Below, piece after piece: positions 47,606 through 56,700 of a stretch of DNA of 64,000 nucleotides. The position numbers and the translations under genes were made by a program. The notes beneath the pieces were generated by a model. That model was not told the DNA's origin. It was given only the letters and a program-made list of their open reading frames with translations, and made no database searches. Source of the stretch: Clostridia bacterium (lineage in GTDB: Bacteria > Bacillota > Clostridia > Oscillospirales > Acutalibacteraceae); NCBI GenBank assembly GCA_017517665.1, contig JAFWYP010000025.1, forward strand, positions 1 to 64,000, written 5' to 3'. Position 1 is the first letter of the stretch, and every line of letters starts with the position of its first letter.

Positions 47606-48234
47606 TTAATGTTCTTATTGTTGAAGATGACCCTATGGCTCGCAAATTGCTTGAAATATACATAAACGACAGCGAAGAATATAAGCTTTCGCAATCTATC
47701 GAAAGTGCGGCAATGGCAGAGCTTTATTGCCGCAGAAATCCCATTGACCTTATTCTTATGGATGTATGCACGGCAATGGATGCAAACGGACTTGACGCGG
47801 CGGCAAAAATCAAAAAGAGCTGTCCGCATATCAAAATAATCATTGTTACGAGTCAGCCCGAATTCAGCTTCATTGAAAGGGCAAGAAAAGCGGGAGTTGA
47901 AAGCTTCTGGTATAAAAGTGCATCGGCAGAGGAAATCATTGAGGTTATGAACAGAACAATGGCTGGTGATTCCGTTTATCCCGACACAACACCCTCACTC
48001 AGACTCGGAGAAGCACTCAACGTTGATTTCACGGAAAAAGAGCTTCTTGTTTTGCGTGAGGTTGTTGACGGCGAAGCCGATGCGGATATAGCCGAAAAAC
48101 TCGGTATGTCCGTGCGTACCGTCAAGGCTCACATTCAGAATATGCGTGACAAAACAGGTTTCCGTAACCGCACCGAGCTTGCGGTAAGAGTGCGTGAAAG
48201 CGGACTTGTTATCAACGACCATAAAACGGAATAA
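47602..48234 (+). CDS. NarL/LuxR-type response regulator
   Basis: A 210-residue protein. The receiver domain has VEDD (7-10), the phospho-acceptor Asp54 in LILMDV, Thr in IIVTS and Lys in WYKSA. The C-terminal LuxR HTH is complete (FTEKELLVLREV ... DIAEKLGMSVRTVKAHI). The start is TTG overlapping the stop of the kinase, with AGAGGTG upstream, the only start that keeps the receiver whole. It is the output of the three-gene system; target genes are not visible. Confidence 0.92.
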   Translation: MINVLIVEDDPMARKLLEIYINDSEEYKLSQSIESAAMAELYCRRNPIDLILMDVCTAMDANGLDAAAKIKKSCPHIKIIIVTSQPEFSFIERARKAGVESFWYKSASAEEIIEVMNRTMAGDSVYPDTTPSLRLGEALNVDFTEKELLVLREVVDGEADADIAEKLGMSVRTVKAHIQNMRDKTGFRNRTELAVRVRESGLVINDHKTE

Positions 48235-48244
48235 CACAGAGTGA

Positions 48245-48442
48245 TATAATGAAAATAAATTCAAACAATCTAGAAACAAAAAAGATTTGAAATCGGAGCA
48301 AAAAAACCATCCGAATGCATATATCAACAGTCTGCATATGAGTGACAAAAAGTCTGATACCGATTATTTCATTTCTCCTGATGAAGGAAAAGAAATAATC
48401 GCTTCATGGTTGGATATGTGGATAAAACATCTTAATGATTAA
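48245..48442 (+). pseudogene. Gene remnant of unknown origin
   Basis: 66 open codons end in SPDEGKEIIASWLDMWIKHLND. The only internal ATG (48338) has no ribosome site. It is probably a 3' fragment of a lost gene. The rest of the 397-base gap up to 48631 holds only the terminator below. Confidence 0.4.
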
Positions 48443-48591
48443 ACTCTTTCATTTGTAGCGCATAAAACGCAAAATTATGGTTAGAGGTCAAACTATACGT
48501 ACACTTCAATTACCACCCTTTGAAACCGTTGATATATAAAGAGTTTCGGGTCTTGTTTTTTCCACTTTTAAATTCATTTCGATTTCGGATA

Positions 48592-48631
48592 CAAAAACAG
48601 GCAACATCAATAACGATGCTGCCTGCTTTTT
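48592..48631. terminator. Terminator after the helicase gene
   Basis: CAGGCA and TGCCTG arms, with an inner ATC/GAT pair, lie directly after the helicase stop, with T-runs on both strands. Confidence 0.75.
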
Positions 48632-51256
48632 TTATTTCACTATCTTTTTATTTTTTACGAATCTGCTGTTTGCGTTGATATAAGAATACTTACGGCATTT
48701 GAAAAGTTCTTTTCTGCCGTTTTCGTTTCTTGTGAAAACGAGTTCAAACTTTCCGCCTGCGGATTTGAGGTTCTTTGCAAGAATTTCCGCAGTTTCTTTA
48801 TTAACTGCAATTATCGACGGGCAAGCATAGCTCTGAACGTAGTTTCTGCTTGTGAGTTTTGAAATACCCTTTGTGCCGATGAGAAGATATCTCGGATCGT
48901 CAATGGGTGAAAGAAGCTCTGAAACCGCCTTTGCAAACACGTTCTTTTCTCTGACGGTTGCTTTTGAAAGAGAACAGTTGACTGTGTTCTTCTTTTCGGA
49001 TTTCTTAACCGAAACGGTTGCTCCTCTGCTCTCAATTTCACCGATTTCTTTGAGCGTTTTCAGAATTGCATTAGTAATATTGGATACGGTTTTTTCGGGT
49101 GAAGAATTCTTCATAACAACCGATGCGGATTTGATGAGCAATACAGAAGATATTGCCGCAATGATGAATCCGAGCAGACCGCCGAAGAAACCCGATGTTG
49201 CGATTATGATTATCGCAAGGACAATCAGAACTGCAAGAATGATTGCATAAATCTTGTTCTTATGAACGGCACTTGCAGGCTGAACCTCTGCAGGAATTTC
49301 GCTGACTTCTTCAATCTCGGGTCTTGCTTTGCCTTTGACGGCGGCATTCCATCTGCCTGACATAACGTTTCTTGCGGCGGCAAGTGAAAGCATCTGATTA
49401 TTGATGCTTTCAAGTCCGTTTGCATCATAGGGAGCTTTGAGAATATCTATTCTGTCCGTGCCGCTTTCGATAACGTCGCTGTTATATGCAGGTGCCTGGA
49501 AGCAGGCAAAACGGCGCTTCATCGTTTCAAAATCGTCGCTGATGATTTCGTCCTTTGAATCAGGCTCAACGGTCACAAGATGCCAGATATTCGACACCTT
49601 TTCGGGGTTCTTTTTATCAATTCGTATTGCTCTGCCTCGCATCTGATTCGAAAGCATAAAGCTGCCCACAAAACTCGCAAGAATGAGTGAATTGATATTC
49701 GGCGAATCCCATCCTTCTCCGAGCAGGGATTTTGTTCCGATAAGTACATTGATAACGCCAAGCTGAAATGCTTTTGTTATGATACTGACCTTATTTTTGT
49801 TTGAGCCGCTGAAAATGATTTCGGTGTGATTTGTGTTTTCAAGCTTCTTTATTCTGCACGGCACACCTTCGTTATATGCGATTTCCTGCACAGTTTCAAC
49901 GGCTGAATCGGGCAGAATCACAAGTGTACCCGAAAGCACCGCAACCTTTATATCAGGATTTGTTCTGCGGATTGATTCAAACACGGGTACCGTGCCGAGA
50001 GCGTGGATTTCTTCGTTTGTGCCGACAAGTTTCAGCATATCCTTTTTGATGTAGTCGGTAAGAATGAGCATACGAAGAGAATCGCCGAGATTTGCGTATT
50101 CACTTGCAACAATTTTATTTACACTTCCGAGTTTACCCGTTGAGGAAACGAGCATTTTATTGATTTTATCGCTTGATGCAAGGCGGACTCTTCTTTTTTC
50201 GATAAGAGCCTCTTTTGAAAGAATTGCTTTTAATTCTTCGCTGATTTCTTCTGTGAAGATATCGGGTTTATCAATGATAAACTGAAATGCTTTTTCGGCT
50301 TCTGCTATTGAATAAACGGGTGCTTTTCTGCCTTCAAAAACCTTTTCTTCAAGACTTTTTGAAATATTGGCATTCCCTTGTTTTGCAACACAGACAAGCG
50401 ATTTGAATCCTGCAAGATTATCATAGAGTATTTCTTCGTTACCTGCCGCATTTGAAACCTGCAAAGCCTTTGAAAGCAGACCGCTTCTGATTATTTCATC
50501 GGTAACAGCCGATGCTTTTGCCTTGTAATTCGCAAGAATCTGCGATTCTTCTGCGGTGGGATAGCTGAAATATATATAGTCCTGATGGGGGCAGAGAGTT
50601 TTCTGCATAACAAGCTGAGGAACGAAAATTTCTTCGTCAATATCTCCGCAGAGAGTCTGATATCTGTTCCATTCGGCAGGTGTGCTGTCATAGGGCGGCG
50701 TTGCGGTGAGAGCGATGATTGTTACTCCTTCGCCGAGCATTGCAACAAACTTTTCAAGAGCCTTCTGCCATTCGCTTTTGAGATGATGCGCCTCGTCAAG
50801 GCAGATTGTTTTTATGCCTGCCTTTTTGATTTCCGAAAGCAAATCGAAATTGCTGAAATCCTGCGTTTCTTCGGCTTCAAACTCATCTTCATCCGCTTCG
50901 GATTCCATAACGGATTTTGTGAAAGCGGCATGAAGTGCCTGATATGTGATTGAAGTTATCAGTTTCGGATTTGTGAGTGAATAGGAAATATATTCATCAG
51001 AATTTTCGGTTTCGGGCAGATAAGCCTCAACGAATCTTTCGCCCCACTGCTGACGGATTGTGACCGACGGCGACATAACGAGCGCAGGTGCATTCTGCCT
51101 GCGGACAAGCTCAAGACCGAGAATGGTTTTGCCGCTGCCCGGCGCGGCAACGATATGTATTCTTTTATCTTTCAGATGCTTTTGCGAATTATCAAGCACT
51201 GCCTGCTGATAATCACGGAATGTCCATTTGAACTTTACTTTGCTGAAATCTTTCAT
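48632..51256 (-). CDS. Membrane-anchored SF2 DEAH-box helicase
   Basis: An 874-residue protein. Helicase motifs: Walker A AAPGSGKT (37-44), DEAH (154-157), motif III TATPP (184-188), motif V GTKSLLGEGWDSPN (507-520) and motif VI QMRGRAIRID (538-547). After a linker, two hydrophobic helices (about 668-687 and 690-708) with a GG turn form a membrane hairpin, and a 165-residue C-terminal domain of unknown family follows. SF2 helicases of this XPB/restriction-type are usually soluble. A membrane-tied one suggests a role in DNA uptake, membrane-localised nucleic acid processing or phage defence. It is a single gene with its own promoter and terminator. Substrate unknown. Confidence 0.88.
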   Translation of the reverse strand: MKDFSKVKFKWTFRDYQQAVLDNSQKHLKDKRIHIVAAPGSGKTILGLELVRRQNAPALVMSPSVTIRQQWGERFVEAYLPETENSDEYISYSLTNPKLITSITYQALHAAFTKSVMESEADEDEFEAEETQDFSNFDLLSEIKKAGIKTICLDEAHHLKSEWQKALEKFVAMLGEGVTIIALTATPPYDSTPAEWNRYQTLCGDIDEEIFVPQLVMQKTLCPHQDYIYFSYPTAEESQILANYKAKASAVTDEIIRSGLLSKALQVSNAAGNEEILYDNLAGFKSLVCVAKQGNANISKSLEEKVFEGRKAPVYSIAEAEKAFQFIIDKPDIFTEEISEELKAILSKEALIEKRRVRLASSDKINKMLVSSTGKLGSVNKIVASEYANLGDSLRMLILTDYIKKDMLKLVGTNEEIHALGTVPVFESIRRTNPDIKVAVLSGTLVILPDSAVETVQEIAYNEGVPCRIKKLENTNHTEIIFSGSNKNKVSIITKAFQLGVINVLIGTKSLLGEGWDSPNINSLILASFVGSFMLSNQMRGRAIRIDKKNPEKVSNIWHLVTVEPDSKDEIISDDFETMKRRFACFQAPAYNSDVIESGTDRIDILKAPYDANGLESINNQMLSLAAARNVMSGRWNAAVKGKARPEIEEVSEIPAEVQPASAVHKNKIYAIILAVLIVLAIIIIATSGFFGGLLGFIIAAISSVLLIKSASVVMKNSSPEKTVSNITNAILKTLKEIGEIESRGATVSVKKSEKKNTVNCSLSKATVREKNVFAKAVSELLSPIDDPRYLLIGTKGISKLTSRNYVQSYACPSIIAVNKETAEILAKNLKSAGGKFELVFTRNENGRKELFKCRKYSYINANSRFVKNKKIVK

Positions 51257-51292
51257 AACATCACATCCGTTTGCCGATTTTTTACAAATACC

Positions 51293-51321
51293 ATTATATC
51301 ATAGTTATTTAATTTTTTCAT
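51293..51321 (-). promoter_or_regulatory. Probable promoter of the helicase gene
   Basis: TATAAT (51298-51293 on the minus strand) is a perfect -10. The -35 17 bases upstream is poor (ATGAAA). Confidence 0.45.
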
Positions 51322-51348
51322 CGTACTTTCGTGCATTTTTTTAAAAAA

Positions 51349-51370
51349 GACGGCAGATTTCTCTGCCGTC
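51349..51370 (-). terminator. Terminator of the 263-residue secreted protein gene
   Basis: The GACGGCAGA/TCTGCCGTC stem, then TTTTTT on the minus strand. The stem is identical to that at 10115-10136. Confidence 0.85.
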
Positions 51371-51388
51371 CGATAAAACATTCAATTT

Positions 51389-52180
51389 TTAATGCTCTGC
51401 TCCGCATTCGCAAACAAGATTATTTCCGAAGAGCTTCTGGAAGAAAAGAACAATCTTGTAGAAGAAGCCTGCAAATCCGCCTTTATGGCATTTGCATTCA
51501 CAATCTTTGTAAACTGCTTCTGCAGAAACATTGAAAACTCCCATTGTGAACGTTGTTTCGGAATCATAATAATCTTCGGGGGTTGCGCCTGTGATATTCC
51601 AACAATAAAAAATCTTGCCGTCAATCTGATCTGCCGTGATTGTTACAACGTTGCCGATAACTGCACTTGAAGCAGAAGCCTTTCCGTTTATAACGCTGAT
51701 ATCAGTTCCGGGTGTTTCAAAATCACCGAGTTTGATTCTTATAATGCACATTGCTTTGCCGTTACCGCCATGATTATAAAGATAATATGCACTGTCACTG
51801 GGAAGATAGGAATTGAAATTATAACGCAGAATTTCTTTTCCGTCATATACAACTTTGAATTCATCATCTGCGGGAAGCTCATAGCCGCCGATATAGAATG
51901 TTGTGAGCACATAATATTCCTTTTCGGGGTCAGCTATCTCGCCGTCGCAACTGGGAACCTCTGTTGACATGATTACCGAATAATATGGCTTCTGATTGTA
52001 GTCAAGCGAAGGGAAGCAAGGGGTGAGATCTGAACTTCTGAGTCTTTCTCCGTAATAGATTGAGGGGAACTTGCTGATTTCAATAACCTTTGTTGCGGCT
52101 GATGCCGAAGTCATTGATATGCTCATCATTGCAAAAACAGTAATGAGAGCGAGCATAATTGCCGTTATTTTTTTAACCAT
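51389..52180 (-). CDS. Secreted protein with Cys/His-flanked aromatic C-terminal tail
   Basis: A 263-residue protein. A signal peptide (residues about 1-29, ending SASA) is followed by a beta-rich extracellular region without a recognised family. Near the end comes an InlB-repeat-like stretch (KIFYCWNITGATPEDY ... TEAVY-type end), then CECKCHKGG, the helix FAGFFYKIVLFFQKLFG and CECGAEH. AAAGGAG precedes the ATG. It lies 17 bases after the lipoprotein gene and is probably its operon partner. The tail and terminator are nearly identical in DNA to those of the gene at 10153. Confidence 0.85.
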   Translation of the reverse strand: MVKKITAIMLALITVFAMMSISMTSASAATKVIEISKFPSIYYGERLRSSDLTPCFPSLDYNQKPYYSVIMSTEVPSCDGEIADPEKEYYVLTTFYIGGYELPADDEFKVVYDGKEILRYNFNSYLPSDSAYYLYNHGGNGKAMCIIRIKLGDFETPGTDISVINGKASASSAVIGNVVTITADQIDGKIFYCWNITGATPEDYYDSETTFTMGVFNVSAEAVYKDCECKCHKGGFAGFFYKIVLFFQKLFGNNLVCECGAEH

Positions 52181-52197
52181 TTTAAATTATCTCCTTT

Positions 52198-53793
52198 TTA
52201 TCCTGCGTAATAAATCTCTTCAAAAAGCTCATATTCGGGTATTCCGTTGATACAGAGCTGATAATCCGTTCTGTTTCTCTCAACATAAATTCTGCATTCT
52301 CTGCCGTCATCAAGCTTTGCATCAACGTATGTTTTGCCGTCTGTACGCAGAAGCGTGAATTCTGAACCTGCTTTGATAAGCTCGGTTTTCATATCGGGAA
52401 GAATTTTAACGTTGAAAGCTTGTTTTGATGTAAGAACGAACGGGAAGCTTTTGTCTATGGTATAGAATTCATCGGTCGATTCGGGCATACCTGTTTCGGA
52501 ATTCACGGTGTAGGTTTTATCGGCAGCGTATGTTCCGAGAATATCAAAGGTTGTTTCAAGAACAAACTGTGTGGGGTTATTGAAAAGAAGCTTCGCTTGA
52601 TGGGTATCTTCGTTTTCATCCTCCCAGACCAGACTGCCGAAAGCTGTTCTGTCAAGTTCACCTGCTTCTTTTATCTCATTGCCGTTCAGGTCATAAATAA
52701 GAATGTTTGTGTAATCGTTAAAGCCGTGGGGCACAAGATAAACAAAATATCTGCCTTTTGAATTGACAAGATAATATTCAGCGCTGAAAGCATAAACATC
52801 TTCAACCGTGAATTCGTTACCGTTGAGATTAATGCTGATATCTTTATATGAGCCTTCTTCCGTGTAATACGAAAGACCGACGCTGATAGTATCTTTTTTA
52901 CCGTCAGACGGATTCATATCGAACTCAACATCGTTCCATTCGGAAAGTGTTATGGCACAGGATTCGGGGGCAACCGTATATTTCTTATTGAAAAGCTCGG
53001 GATATTCGTCAAAATAAACCGTTGCGGTAATAAGACCTGCGGCAAAGGATGCAATTTCATAGGGACTGAAATAAAAAGTTACACCCTGATAACCGATTGT
53101 CCAGTTAAACTGTTCTGCTGTATATTCCGAAAGAACTTCTTCCAGATTTCCGAAAAATCCGTCTGCAAATTCATCTTTTGAATTTATCTTTTCCGAAAGA
53201 ATTGAGGGAAGAGATGAAATGTCGGTCATAACATCGGTTATAACAAGTTCTTTACCCGTTACGGTATCGAAGTTATATCCGCCATAGCCGTAGTTTGGAT
53301 GCGCACCGCCCGAAAATTCATCGGCATCGCTTCTGATACTCAGAACAACGCTATCTGCTCTTTGGAGAAAGTATTCGTTGTTTGCGGTGTAAACCGCAGG
53401 CTGTTCGCCGTCTTCATAATAATAATCAAGCTGTTCCGATGCATACTCATCAAGCTCTTTTGCCTTATCCTTATAGAACTCTGTTTTTTCAGCATTAAGA
53501 GAATCAAGAGCTTTTGCAAGGCGGGGATATTCTTTTTTATTTTCTTCTGAAAGATGCAATTTCTGATAGTTTACCTCTGTCAGATAGTAATAATCTTCAG
53601 TGTATGTTTCATACTCATAGGCTTTTTCCGTATAAACAGAAAGAAACTCCATGTCATTTTTCTTTTCTGCTGAATTGTTATTTTCTGCACTTGTTGTTGA
53701 TTCATTTACGAGGTTTTCGGGTTTATCTGCATTGCAAGCCGCAAAACTGAAAATCATAGCAGCTGCGAGAACAAGCGATATAAACTTTTTCAT
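52198..53793 (-). CDS. Lipoprotein with DUF3298/RsiV-like domain
   Basis: A 531-residue protein. The lipobox SFAAC (Cys20) marks it as a membrane-anchored extracellular lipoprotein. Residues about 50-275 match the DUF4163/DUF3298 layout found in RsiV and PdaC: GGAHPNYGYGGYNFDTVTG, then VTFYFSPYEIASFAAG. RsiV binds lysozyme as an anti-sigma factor, but this protein has no cytosolic anti-sigma part, so that role is not implied. The C-terminal 250 residues are unassigned. AAAGGTG precedes the ATG. Confidence 0.85.
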   Translation of the reverse strand: MKKFISLVLAAAMIFSFAACNADKPENLVNESTTSAENNNSAEKKNDMEFLSVYTEKAYEYETYTEDYYYLTEVNYQKLHLSEENKKEYPRLAKALDSLNAEKTEFYKDKAKELDEYASEQLDYYYEDGEQPAVYTANNEYFLQRADSVVLSIRSDADEFSGGAHPNYGYGGYNFDTVTGKELVITDVMTDISSLPSILSEKINSKDEFADGFFGNLEEVLSEYTAEQFNWTIGYQGVTFYFSPYEIASFAAGLITATVYFDEYPELFNKKYTVAPESCAITLSEWNDVEFDMNPSDGKKDTISVGLSYYTEEGSYKDISINLNGNEFTVEDVYAFSAEYYLVNSKGRYFVYLVPHGFNDYTNILIYDLNGNEIKEAGELDRTAFGSLVWEDENEDTHQAKLLFNNPTQFVLETTFDILGTYAADKTYTVNSETGMPESTDEFYTIDKSFPFVLTSKQAFNVKILPDMKTELIKAGSEFTLLRTDGKTYVDAKLDDGRECRIYVERNRTDYQLCINGIPEYELFEEIYYAG

Positions 53794-53814
53794 AAAATCA
53801 CCTTTGATTAATAA

Positions 53815-53845
53815 ACGGAGTGACCGCCGAAAACGGCCACTCCGT
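53815..53845 (-). terminator. Terminator between the two lipoprotein genes
   Basis: ACGGAGTG...CCG pairs with CGG...CACTCCGT. The T-run on the minus strand is short, so read-through into the next gene is possible. Confidence 0.7.
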
Positions 53846-53850
53846 AAGAT

Positions 53851-54840
53851 TTAGTTAATTACGATTGTTTCGATAAGAGGTGTTGCATCTGCAACAGAGC
53901 AGCTCCATACCATAACATACATTGCATTGCCTGTTGATGTTTTTGCTACAAGATATGTAACACCTGTGTTGGATTCGATTGCTTCGTAAGTGTTTGCACC
54001 GATTGTTACCGATGTGTATTCCTTATTGGGATATGCATAGCCGAACTGCCTTTTCTGAACTTCGTATTCCATGCTCTGCTCGTCATAAACATAAACAGCG
54101 GCATTTGCACCGAGAGAAGTGTTGGTGAAAGCAAGTGAGCTTTTATCCGACTGTGCTTCGTCATAGATAAAGCCGCCTGCAGGAGTAACTGTTACAAAGC
54201 CTTTATCTGTTGTAATAGGTCCGTTTGCGGGTGCTTCGGGTTCGTCTGCATCGGTGTTTTCAACTTCTGCCGCACCTGCTTCAATTGTAAGATTTTCATA
54301 AACAGTCTTGAAGAGTTCGCCTGCACGGAGTGCCGCATAATCGTCCCTCTTTGCGCCTGCAGGAAGATTGAACTCAAGCATAGCAAACTCAAAGTTGTTG
54401 AAGCAAACGATAATCTGCATTGCGGAAGGTCCGTTCTGACGGATATATGTTGTGAATTCGCCGATTTTACCTTCTTCAAAAATAGTATTATTTCTGAAGC
54501 TCTTTGTAACGTAATCGTGAACTGAATCGTATGCTGCATGAGTAACTGCAAAGGCAACGCCGATATTCACTTCTGCATTTTCAAGAGTACCGCATTTGAC
54601 GATATTTGTCTGTGCAAGGAAGTTGCCCTCTGTGTTGGCTTCGTTGAAAGCAAACTCACCAATGGGAGTTCTGATTGTGAGCCTGTTGGTTTTGCCGTCT
54701 GTAACAACGGTTTCATCAAATTTGGGAGCTTCGGTTGTTGTTTCGGTGGGCTGTGTTGTTTCGGGATTTTCGTTACCGCCGCAGGCAGCAAATGAAAGAA
54801 GCATTGCAAGAGCCATAAGAATTGCTAAAAACTTTTTCAT
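53851..54840 (-). CDS. Lipoprotein of unknown function
   Basis: A 329-residue protein. The lipobox SFAAC (Cys20) is followed by a Thr/Glu-rich linker (residues about 24-40). Two similar beta-rich halves follow (about 45-190 and 210-329); TIRTPIGEFAFNEANTEGNF and TVTPAGGFIYDEAQSDKSS look like the start of each. I do not recognise a family. GGAGATAATAAT precedes the ATG. It starts 32 bases after the secreted protein gene at 54873. Confidence 0.8.
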   Translation of the reverse strand: MKKFLAILMALAMLLSFAACGGNENPETTQPTETTTEAPKFDETVVTDGKTNRLTIRTPIGEFAFNEANTEGNFLAQTNIVKCGTLENAEVNIGVAFAVTHAAYDSVHDYVTKSFRNNTIFEEGKIGEFTTYIRQNGPSAMQIIVCFNNFEFAMLEFNLPAGAKRDDYAALRAGELFKTVYENLTIEAGAAEVENTDADEPEAPANGPITTDKGFVTVTPAGGFIYDEAQSDKSSLAFTNTSLGANAAVYVYDEQSMEYEVQKRQFGYAYPNKEYTSVTIGANTYEAIESNTGVTYLVAKTSTGNAMYVMVWSCSVADATPLIETIVIN

Positions 54841-54872
54841 ATTATTATCTCCTCAATATTTTTTAAGTAAAA

Positions 54873-56690
54873 TCAGTGCTTTGCGCCACAGAATTCGCAA
54901 ATTGTATTTTTGCCGAAAAGCTTCTGGAAGAAGAGAACTATCTTATAGAAGAAGCCTGCTATGCCGCCCTGATGGCACTTGCAGGGGCAATCCTCATAAA
55001 TCGCTTCGGCTGTTACGTCGGATGTGCCGACTGTTACGGTTGTTTCTTTTGCGTTCTTATCAGCAACAGCTGCACCGCTGATTTCCCAATGGCTGAACAC
55101 CTTGCCGTCAATCTGATTTGCGGTAAATGTTATGCTGTCACCCATAACTGCAGTTGAAGCTGATGCTTTGCCGTTCGTTACGGTTACTTTATAAACAACA
55201 TTTTTATAGGTTGCCTCTGCGGTAACATTATTTTCGGGCATAGTGAAAGTTGTGGTTGCCTTTGATGTATCGGCTACGGTTGCACCTGTTATAACCCACT
55301 TATCAAACACCTTGCCTGCAGGAGCTGCATTGGCTGTGAGAGTTACGGTTGTGCCTGCAACAGCCTTTGAAACTGAAGCTGTACCGTTTGCAACTGCAAC
55401 ATTATATGTTTTATCTTTATATGTTGCCTCTGCGGTAACATCATTTTTGGGCATTGCAAAAGTTGTGGTTGCACTTGATGAATCTGCAACAGTTGCACCT
55501 GTTACTACCCATTTGTCAAATACCTTGCCTGTAGGTGCGGCATCGGCTGTGAGAGTTATGGTTGTGCCTGCAACAGCCTTTGAAGCCGAAGCTGTGCCGT
55601 TTGTGACGCTGATGTCATATTCGGGAACGGGAAGCTGAGCGAATCCAAGGTCAAAGATTTTTGCTCCCGTATTTGAATTTGATAAGCGAAGGTCTGCGGC
55701 TTTACCGTTGATCGTAGCTGTTACATCATCCGCAAAAACATATCCGCTTTCGGGTGTGAATATAACCTGCACATGATAAGTGTTGCCGCCTTCAAACTCG
55801 GTAATGGTTCCCATCAGATCCTTTAAGTGATACCAATCATACAAGGCAACGGTGTAGCCCGTTCCCGTTGTTGCAACAACGTCTGAGGGTGTTTCACCCG
55901 CAACGGGTTCAACAACTGTTGCGTTGATTTCGGTTATCTTGGTCTTTTCGGGTATTGCAGGGAATGTGTAGCTCATTTTAAGCTCGTTCTTTCCGCTGCC
56001 GATTTTAACCGCATCCGCCATATCGTGGCTGAGATAAATGTTTTTATCAAAGGTAAAACCTTCTGCGGTTTCAAGAGCAAGCTGGAACGTATACTGTGTT
56101 CCCTCAACAAAAACGGGATCTTCGGGGAACCATTCAATGCCGATAATGATTACACCCATATTATCTGCAGTTACCTGCGAAAGGTCTGCAGGAACGGCAC
56201 CTGCAACAGGTGCGGGAACGTGGAAATCAATCGCCTTGAGGTTTTTCATCGGGTCGCCGACATACAGCTCAACTTCAAGTGAAATATAAGAAATAGTACC
56301 TGAACCCGTGCTTTTTTCCTGAACCATTGCGGCATATTTACTGCCGTTCACCTCAACCTCTGCAAATGATCCCGCAGCGGGCAACGCATAATAAGGTGCT
56401 TCGGTAAGCTTAACAGTAAAAATATAATAATTGCCGCCTTCAAATTCGGAATCATAGCTTTCAGTTGTTTTGTTGAAGGCTTCAACAGCAGGGCCGTTTG
56501 ATTCCTCAAAAATTACACCTTCAGTTCCGATAGTAACGTAATCTGCATAGCTGTCAACCGATTTGCCGCCAAGGTCGTCAGTTTCAATTGTTACGGCTAT
56601 TGTTCCGATTGCATCCGCCGCAGACGCAAAAGGAACTGCAAACGGCATTATCATAAGCATTGCGAGTAAAATTGAAATAATTTTTTTCAT
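54873..56690 (-). CDS. Secreted divergent-InlB-repeat protein with Cys/His-flanked aromatic tail
   Basis: A 605-residue protein. The ATG at 56690 (after AAGGTG) opens a signal peptide ending FASA; the upstream in-frame ATG is rejected because it would run through the neighbouring zinc-ribbon gene. Residues about 25-330 hold beta-rich segments. Three tandem repeats of about 66 residues follow (VTNGTASASKAVAGTTITLT ... GKVFDKWVVTGATV ... EATYKD), typical of divergent InlB B-repeats. The end is CPCKCHQGG, FFYKIVLFFQKLFG and CEFCGAKH. It is the only secreted protein directly joined to the SPFH cluster (10 bases from the mini-SPFH stop). Confidence 0.88.
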   Translation of the reverse strand: MKKIISILLAMLMIMPFAVPFASAADAIGTIAVTIETDDLGGKSVDSYADYVTIGTEGVIFEESNGPAVEAFNKTTESYDSEFEGGNYYIFTVKLTEAPYYALPAAGSFAEVEVNGSKYAAMVQEKSTGSGTISYISLEVELYVGDPMKNLKAIDFHVPAPVAGAVPADLSQVTADNMGVIIIGIEWFPEDPVFVEGTQYTFQLALETAEGFTFDKNIYLSHDMADAVKIGSGKNELKMSYTFPAIPEKTKITEINATVVEPVAGETPSDVVATTGTGYTVALYDWYHLKDLMGTITEFEGGNTYHVQVIFTPESGYVFADDVTATINGKAADLRLSNSNTGAKIFDLGFAQLPVPEYDISVTNGTASASKAVAGTTITLTADAAPTGKVFDKWVVTGATVADSSSATTTFAMPKNDVTAEATYKDKTYNVAVANGTASVSKAVAGTTVTLTANAAPAGKVFDKWVITGATVADTSKATTTFTMPENNVTAEATYKNVVYKVTVTNGKASASTAVMGDSITFTANQIDGKVFSHWEISGAAVADKNAKETTVTVGTSDVTAEAIYEDCPCKCHQGGIAGFFYKIVLFFQKLFGKNTICEFCGAKH

Positions 56691-56700
56691 AAAAATCACC

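Noticed and set aside
48500..48545. Possible recombinase attachment site (CCGTTGATATATAA also at 9733-9746)
   Set aside because: The shared stretch is short, no integrase is nearby and no tRNA flanks it; it may be chance.
52198..53793. RsiV anti-sigma factor
   Set aside because: The DUF3298-like part fits, but the protein is a lipoprotein without a cytosolic anti-sigma domain or an adjacent sigma factor gene.
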